The notes beneath the pieces are model-generated. The model saw nothing but the letters and a program-made list of their open reading frames with translations. It did not search any database and had not been told where the DNA came from. The position numbers were made by a program, and so were the translations under genes. 16,710 bases of DNA from the NCBI GenBank assembly GCA_016208525.1, contig JACQYJ010000019.1, positions 1 through 16,710 of the forward strand, in the 5' to 3' direction. Shown piece by piece: positions 12,768-16,710 of the stretch. The stretch comes from Deltaproteobacteria bacterium (GTDB lineage: Bacteria > Desulfobacterota > JAENJC01). The stretch's first letter is position 1. Each line of letters begins with the position of its first letter.

Positions 12768-13049
12768 CTATCCCTGCATAGTCCGACCCCACCCTGCTTT
12801 TATGGTCATGAAGAGGCTACAATGCCCAATTCCGGCAAATCTCTCCGCATCTCTCTTGTTCAGATGTCTGGTTGTCTGCCTGATTTGACCATTATTGACC
12901 TATCCAGTCGCACAATCGGCCAGCATCATGATCCTGTGCCGCATTTGAAGCAGGGTCTCAAATGACCGATGTCCTTTGCTAAGGCTAACACCAGGCGTCT
13001 TGATCGGGTCTACGACAAAGTTGTTGGTAGCGTTCCCAATAGGAGACCC
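12768..13049 (-). pseudogene. Possible decayed reading frame
   Basis: 93 codons with a single in-frame stop (TAG at codon 50) and a protein-like composition: KTPGVSLSKGHRSFETLLQM and QTTRHLNKRDAERFAGIGHC. No start codon or ribosome site is clear, and its first codons overlap the TACGACAAA..TTGTTGGTA part of the neighbouring repeat. I do not recognise the family; it may be a chance frame. Confidence 0.25.
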
Positions 13050-13050
13050 A

Positions 13051-13164
13051 TCCCCACCTCAATCCTCTACCCACAGGGCATAAACCTTTGAAGGGGAGGA
13101 AGTTATTTTCCTCTCCCTCATGGATTTATACCCGGAGCGGTAGAGGATTAAGCTGAGGGTGGGG
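13051..13164. repeat. CTCTACCCACAGGGC palindrome, copy 2
   Basis: The arms TCCCCACCTCAATCCTCTAC (13051-13070) and GTAGAGGATTAAGCTGAGGG (13140-13159, followed by TGGGG) are complementary apart from a few bases, and inner arms GGGGAGGAAG/TTTCCTCTCCC form a second hairpin. Related to 6741-6810. Confidence 0.65.
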
Positions 13165-13177
13165 TTTAGGGATTTAA

Positions 13178-13363
13178 TTAAGGTCTCCCGTTTTCTACGC
13201 TGCCAATATCTTCGGCAAATCAGATCGGTGGAAGGATTACGGCACAGAGTCATTTAAGAAAGAGACCCTTGAAAAATGGAACTATGGCGGATTTGCTGAA
13301 GTTTGGAAGGAGCGTAAGCAAGGGCGAGTTTCAGAAGCAAGTACAGAAATTGAAGCCTTATAA
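13178..13363 (+). pseudogene. 3' remnant of a protein gene
   Basis: 61 codons open to a TAA at 13361-13363 with no start codon. The peptide has protein-like composition: FYAANIFGKSDRWKDYGTES then FKKETLEKWNYGGFAEVWKE. The frame begins right at the edge of the palindrome at 13051-13164, as if the rest of the gene had been removed. Family not recognised. Confidence 0.35.
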
Positions 13364-13465
13364 CTTCAATTATTATACTTGTAAGGATGATTTCCGGGGA
13401 TTTCAACTTCAAAAACTATACTGTTAAGAGGGTTTTCTTGAACATCTCAACTTCAATTTCTGTAC
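13341..13465. repeat. Perfect 15-bp inverted repeat enclosing 95 bp
   Basis: GTACAGAAATTGAAG at 13341-13355 is the exact complement of CTTCAATTTCTGTAC at 13451-13465. The A/T-rich interior has no gene. It could be a tiny MITE or the terminal repeats of a lost insertion. Confidence 0.6.
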
Positions 13466-13681
13466 ACCTTTATAGATATAGCCATGTCTATAGGAATTTA
13501 AAAAGGGAATTGGTAATGGAGAGTCTTGCATGGCTTTTAAGGTGTGAGGTTATTAAAAGTATTTTTGGTGTTTTAGTTGATAAATGCGTTTCGGGCACAG
13601 TCCAGGCACAGGGGTTTATAAACGCTTGAGAAAACAGGGCGTCACTGAGGGACAGCGGTTGAACAAACCGTTTTAAAAATA

Positions 13682-13758
13682 TGGTGCCCCCGAGACGAAT
13701 CGAACGTCCGGCGCGCGGTTTAGGAAACCACTGCTCTATCCTACTGAGCTACGGGGGC
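13682..13758 (-). tRNA. tRNA-Arg (anticodon CCT)
   Basis: Read on the minus strand, all arms are present: a 7-bp acceptor stem GCCCCCG/CGGGGGC, D arm GCTC...GAGC, anticodon stem GTGGT/ACCGC around loop TTCCTAA (anticodon CCT, reading AGG), a 5-base variable region, and T arm GGACG-TTCGATT-CGTCT. Discriminator A and an encoded CCA (13682-13684) complete it. No introns or mismatches beyond G-U pairs. Confidence 0.95.
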
Positions 13759-13821
13759 GTGAAAGCAGTTACGAGTGATGAGTTTTGAGTGAACGGAAGA
13801 CCCAATTTTATAACACAACAC

Positions 13822-14337
13822 CTAAAACTTTACAAGGGAAAAAACGCCGTGAGGCGCAACCTTTTTCCGTCCCTCAAGGAACTCCAGCTCTGCCAGGAAG
13901 GCGCACTCGACTACATGCCCGCCAAGGCCCTCTACTAAATCAATCACTGCTGAAACAGTCCCGCCTGTTGCCAATACGTCGTCTGCAATAAGTATCCTGG
14001 CTCCTGGTTTTATTGCGTCTAGATGTATCTCCAGGGAGTCCTCCCCGTACTCCAGTTTGTATGTCTTCTTCTTTGTCTTATGCGGGAGCTTCCCGGGCTT
14101 TCTTACAAGGATGACGCCCTTTCCCAGCTTGTACGCCAGGGCTGAACCTACGATAAATCCACGCGCCTCTACGCCAAGGACAAGGTCTATATTCTGGTCA
14201 ATATAGCGGTGACCGAGGAGATCTACAGCAGTCTGAAATGACTTTGCATCAGCAAGGAGAGTAGTTATATCCTTAAAAAGTATCCCCTTTTTCGGAAAAT
14301 CCGGGACATCTCTGATAATGTTTTTAAGTCCTTCCAT
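13822..14337 (-). CDS. apt: Adenine phosphoribosyltransferase
   Basis: 171 residues, the usual Apt size. It starts MEGLKNIIRDVPDFPKKGIL, with the family FPxxGILFKDIT motif. VEARGF is at 56-61 and the PRPP-binding loop LIADDVLATGGT is at about 116-127 with the acidic pair Asp119-Asp120. It converts adenine plus PRPP to AMP in purine salvage, in the cytoplasm. ATG at 14337-14335 is preceded by GGGGGTGGG; a GTG start 5 codons earlier is possible but non-conserved. The last codons (RKKVAPHGVF) contain a small hairpin followed by six T that could help end transcription. Confidence 0.95.
   Translation of the reverse strand: MEGLKNIIRDVPDFPKKGILFKDITTLLADAKSFQTAVDLLGHRYIDQNIDLVLGVEARGFIVGSALAYKLGKGVILVRKPGKLPHKTKKKTYKLEYGEDSLEIHLDAIKPGARILIADDVLATGGTVSAVIDLVEGLGGHVVECAFLAELEFLEGRKKVAPHGVFSLVKF
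13839..13857 (-). terminator. Possible terminator inside the end of apt
   Basis: On the minus strand, GCGCC-TCAC-GGCGT (one G-T pair) is followed by TTTTTT, about 20 bases before the apt stop codon. The stem is short and lies in coding sequence, so its role is doubtful. Confidence 0.3.
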
Positions 14338-14352
14338 CGAACCCACCCCCAC

Positions 14353-14422
14353 TGAGAATTCAGAATACAGAATCCAGTAGCCAGAATATTAAGTCTTCAT
14401 TCTGAATTCTGGATTCTGACTT
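14353..14422. repeat. GAATTCAGAATNCAGAAT palindrome
   Basis: TGAGAATTCAGAATACAGAA...CCAGAAT faces ATTCTGAATTCTGGATTCTG, forming a long imperfect hairpin between apt and nlpD. It shares its units with the in-frame repeat at 3911-3977. Confidence 0.6.
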
Positions 14423-14457
14423 CATTACATCAGAAAGTTTATATACCACTCCGTTTT

Positions 14458-15231
14458 TCATGGCAAGTATAAAGTTGGGTCTACCGTCACCTTATTTTTT
14501 CTTATTTCGAAATGGAGATGAGGGGTCGTTGCCCTTCCCGTGTCCCCAACCTGCGCAATCTCTTCGCCCTTTTCCACCAGGCTGCCTTCGGATGCAAGGT
14601 TCTTTTTATTATGGGCGTATACGGTAAAGAAGGTCCCTTCGTGTTTGATTATAATCAGGTTCCCGTACCCGTTGAGGCCGTTCCCGCTGTATATCACCTT
14701 CCCTGAGTCGGCGGCCATTACTGGTTTCCCTGCTTCGGCCTTTATGTCTATCCCTGCGTGTTTTTCACCGTTCCTCATCCCGAACCCGGATATTACCTTT
14801 CCATTTACAGGCCATAAGAACCTTCCCTTTCCTCCCTTTGAGGTCTCTTCTGAACGAGTGGGGATGGATGCTGTTTGCAGTTTTCTGACCGCTGAAGCAC
14901 TGGGGGAGACACTTTCCTTGTATTCAATTGTCACATCTATCATCTTTTCACGGCTTGCGCCGGGTATGAATACAGCATCCCCTTCCTTCAGGGTTACGTG
15001 TTCTTTAAATCTGTTTATCCTTACGATCTCTTGAGTTGGCACATTATAGGCCTTTGCTATGCCATAGAGAGTTTGCCCCTTTTCAACATTGTGATAGATC
15101 CCATAAGGAGTACCACATCCAAACAAATAAAGGCAAAAGGTAAAAGGCAAAAGGCAAAAGGCTAACGATAAAAAAGGAAAGTCTGTCTTCTTTAGCCTTT
15201 GACCTTTGACCTTTGACCTTTCAGTATTCAT
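14458..15231 (-). CDS. nlpD: NlpD-like LysM / M23 metallopeptidase lipoprotein
   Basis: 257 residues from the ATG at 15231-15229, which lies within the last codons of pcm (the two genes overlap by 11 bases) with GAGAAGGG before it; the frame is open 11 codons further back. The signal peptide ends in lipobox LFGC (Cys39). A LysM peptidoglycan-binding domain is at about 46-90 (HNVEKGQTLYGIAKAYNVP). An M23 endopeptidase domain is at about 140-250 with all zinc and catalytic residues: His158 and Asp162 in HAGID, His207 in YAH, and His238/His240 in HLHFE. E. coli NlpD has lost these and only activates amidases; this copy looks enzymatically competent. pcm-nlpD is a classic gene pair. The signal peptide core is encoded by a palindromic repeat. 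Confidence 0.88.
   Translation of the reverse strand: MNTERSKVKGQRLKKTDFPFLSLAFCLLPFTFCLYLFGCGTPYGIYHNVEKGQTLYGIAKAYNVPTQEIVRINRFKEHVTLKEGDAVFIPGASREKMIDVTIEYKESVSPSASAVRKLQTASIPTRSEETSKGGKGRFLWPVNGKVISGFGMRNGEKHAGIDIKAEAGKPVMAADSGKVIYSGNGLNGYGNLIIIKHEGTFFTVYAHNKKNLASEGSLVEKGEEIAQVGDTGRATTPHLHFEIRKNKVTVDPTLYLP
15130..15222. repeat. AAAGG(T/C)CAAAGG-type palindrome encoding the NlpD signal peptide
   Basis: Arm 1 (15130-15165) is repeats of AGGCAAA/AGGTAAA ending AAAGGCTAA. Arm 2 (15191-15222) starts TTAGCCTTT and continues with three copies of TTTGACC. The arms are inverted copies. The unit is typical intergenic DNA, but here it is translated as RSKVKGQRLKK and LAFCLLPFTFCLYLFG. Confidence 0.7.
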
Positions 15232-15889
15232 GCCCTTCTCTTTCGATCTTCCAGCCATTTTCACCTATAAGTTTAACGAACCGGCACCCTCCCATGTCGT
15301 CCTTTTCTATCCCGGTCTCAGTCTTCCTCACCCTGATCAGGGATTGAATGAATTCTCCACCTACAGGGATTAAAAGCCTTCCTCCGACCTTCAACTGGTT
15401 TACGAGAGGCTCTGGTATGTCAGGGGCCCCTGCTGTTACAATGATTGCATCAAATGGGGCCTCCTCCTCCCAACCGAGTGTTCCGTCCCCGATCTTTACC
15501 ACCACGTTGCCGTAACCGAGTTTGTCCAGCGCCTTTCGGGCCCGATTGGCAAGAGGGGATATCCTTTCAATGCTGTATACCTTATGGCATAGTTCCGCAA
15601 GTATTGCGGTCTGGTAGCCGGAACCGGTGCCCAACTCAAGCGCTCTTTCATCTCCCTTTAACTCCAGCGCCTCAGTCATTACCGCCACCATGAACGGTTG
15701 GGATATGGTCTGCTCCTCGCCAATAGGGAGGGGAAAGTCGCTATAGGCCTGGCTGTATAACGCCTCATCCACGAAGAGGTGCCTCGGCACCTTTCTCATG
15801 GCATCAAGAACCCTTTTGTCCTTTATCCCCCTCGGGATCAGCTGGCTGTCAATCATCCGCTGTCTTGCTATCTTATAATGATCTATCAT
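15221..15889 (-). CDS. pcm: Protein-L-isoaspartate O-methyltransferase
   Basis: 222 residues from the ATG at 15889-15887; upstream in-frame codons lack family similarity. It starts MIDHYKIARQRMIDSQLIPR, followed by VPRHLFVDEALYSQAYSDFP and LPIGEEQTISQPFMVAVMTE, the signature region of the family. The S-adenosylmethionine motif LELGTGSGYQTA is at 84-95, and motif II-like FDAIIVTAGAPDIPEPLVNQ follows. It methylates isoaspartyl residues in aged proteins so that they can return to aspartate. The stop codon overlaps the nlpD start, so translation is probably coupled. The ribosome site is weak. Confidence 0.95.
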   Translation of the reverse strand: MIDHYKIARQRMIDSQLIPRGIKDKRVLDAMRKVPRHLFVDEALYSQAYSDFPLPIGEEQTISQPFMVAVMTEALELKGDERALELGTGSGYQTAILAELCHKVYSIERISPLANRARKALDKLGYGNVVVKIGDGTLGWEEEAPFDAIIVTAGAPDIPEPLVNQLKVGGRLLIPVGGEFIQSLIRVRKTETGIEKDDMGGCRFVKLIGENGWKIEREGHEY

Positions 15890-16058
15890 TTTGGCGGAAG
15901 TATAACACAGGGAAAAGCGAGAGGCTATTGGAAAAAACAAAGGTCGGATATTAGAGCAGGCCATCAGGTCAGGATACCGGGCGTTTCGACAGAGGATCTG
16001 GGACTAAATAAAGCCGAGGGGAATGATTCAGGCGGGAAATGGGAAAAAGCAGTTTAAT

Positions 16059-16100
16059 TGGCGTCCCCAACGGGAGTCGAACCCGTGTCGCCGTGAAAGT
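16059..16100 (-). mobile_element. 3' half of tRNA-Glu(TTC): probable att scar
   Basis: Read on the minus strand, the sequence CTTTCACGGCGACACGGGTT continues CGACTCCCGTTGGGGACGCC then A. It contains the Glu TTC anticodon loop, part of the anticodon stem, a perfect T arm ACGGG-TTCGACT-CCCGT, the acceptor 3' strand TGGGGAC, discriminator G and CCA. No 5' half (GTCCCCA, D arm) follows, and the anticodon stem seems to lack about 3 bases against typical sequences. Tyrosine recombinases of islands and phages integrate into tRNA 3' ends and leave such copies. The side facing the missing 5' half (to the right) should be the inserted DNA. Confidence 0.7.
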
Positions 16101-16628
16101 GCAAAGGAGTTAAATCTTAGAAAACGTTGTTGGCGGCTGGTCTCCCTTCAAGCTCTTGTTTTAAGCCGTTTCTACTGTTTCTATTAGTTTCAATTCTTCC
16201 ACCTATTCCACTATCTCATGTGTTAAGGGGGCACAAAAATGGGCACAGTGGAAATGACTAACCTCAAGTTGTCAACCTCTTTAAGGCGAAGACAAATAGC
16301 GCACATTACCCCTATTGCAAATGGCAGATATACTTGGTTGCTGCCATTCCCCTGCCACTTCTCCCAGAGACCCGCAAAAACATCACACTACGGTCTGATT
16401 AAGTGAAGTTGCTTCCTCCCTTTATCTAATTTCTGCCCCTCATAAAAACCGTCAGATGGTATAAGACATATTATTCCTTAAGGCACATCTGAATTATCCC
16501 AGGTCTATAACATGCTCCCTATAGAGGCACTGTCCGAGTCTCCTTGGAAACCTCATAATAAGGTCAGTCATTCCCCCCTCTTTGGAGGTCATAAGCGTCC
16601 TAATAATTTCCGTGCTATATGATAACTC
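16101..16628. other. Gene-free stretch right of the tRNA remnant
   Basis: No reading frame with coding character. Direct repeats GGGCACAAAAATGGGCACA at 16229-16247 could be recombinase arm sites or vestiges of the integrated element. The rest shows nothing I can name. Confidence 0.45.
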
Positions 16629-16710
16629 TTAAAAACTGCAAACCACAGAGATCACAGAGATAAATTTTGAGTATAAAAACCTTTTAAAACCCTTTTCTTC
16701 TCTGTGTTCT
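16629..16710 (+). repeat. MITE-like ACCACAGAG family, copy 5 (cut by the window edge)
   Basis: TTAAAAACTGCAAACCACAG then AGATCACAGAGATAAATTTT and TATAAAAACCTTTTAAAACC match the left part of copy 2 almost base for base. The right part is outside the window. Confidence 0.75.

Larger units (their letters stand above)
12347..13681. other. Long stretch without an intact gene (1.3 kb)
   Basis: Holds a fragment of the ACCACAGAG family (about 12387-12460), MITE copy 4 (12481-12691), two possible decayed coding pieces (12768-13049 minus; 13178-13363 plus), a palindrome (13051-13164) and a 15-bp inverted repeat (13341-13465). A frame at 13387-13629 (80 codons) has no recognisable features and overlaps the inverted repeat, so it is not called. 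Confidence 0.6.

Noticed and set aside
13387..13629. 80-codon plus-strand frame
   Set aside because: No ribosome site, no recognisable motif, and it overlaps a perfect inverted repeat.
14540..15034. 164-codon plus-strand frame opposite nlpD
   Set aside because: Antisense shadow of a gene with an intact LysM/M23 architecture.
15779..16057. 92-codon plus-strand frame running up to the tRNA remnant
   Set aside because: Its first part is antisense to pcm and the rest has no coding signature or ribosome site.

Overview
The window looks like a chromosome segment from an uncultivated Gram-negative bacterium. Evidence for an outer membrane includes an Omp85-like barrel, two lipoproteins with lipoboxes, an NlpD-like LysM/M23 protein and periplasmic YceI proteins. 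The dense palindromic repeats and the gene mix suggest a Nitrospirota-like or deltaproteobacterium-like lineage, but that placement is inference because no marker gene is present.

Left edge (1-240): the first 27 codons of a minus-strand cas9 leave the window. A divergent plus-strand tracrRNA sits directly upstream with a sigma70 promoter, an anti-repeat, two small hairpins and an intrinsic terminator. No CRISPR array is in view. Next (250-1140) comes a wreck: a Bro-N antirepressor-type gene cut off after about 110 codons, fused to a four-helix-bundle (S23-type) gene that carries one in-frame nonsense codon and is flanked by short GAGTT repeats. A DEDDh exonuclease gene (dnaQ-like) follows.

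Middle (2116-10697): all genes are on the plus strand. They are a 974-residue metallopeptidase/beta-propeller/outer-membrane-barrel fusion, a dihydrolipoamide dehydrogenase, a C39-type cysteine peptidase lipoprotein with an adjoining TPR lipoprotein (apparently a split version of the PA2778-type C39+TPR protein), and a cytochrome b561-YceI-YceI operon.

Right (11021-16710): all genes are on the minus strand. They are a periplasmic M16 zinc peptidase, tRNA-Arg(CCT), apt, and the coupled pair pcm-nlpD. A 3' half of tRNA-Glu(TTC) at 16059-16100 looks like an integration (att) scar, with the foreign element expected to lie to its right.

The intergenic DNA is unusually repeat-rich. It holds at least five copies of a MITE-like family with ACCTAAA..CTGCAA..ACCACAGAG ends, one of them carrying a second inserted element with GCCTCTTGCAAAA ends. 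It also holds G/C-rich palindromes and low-complexity A/T palindromes. Several repeats have been absorbed into genes: two encode lipoprotein signal peptides, one encodes the linker in the 974-residue fusion, and one encodes the C-terminus of the exonuclease. The most notable observations are the cas9/tracrRNA edge and this recruitment of repeats into protein N-termini and linkers.
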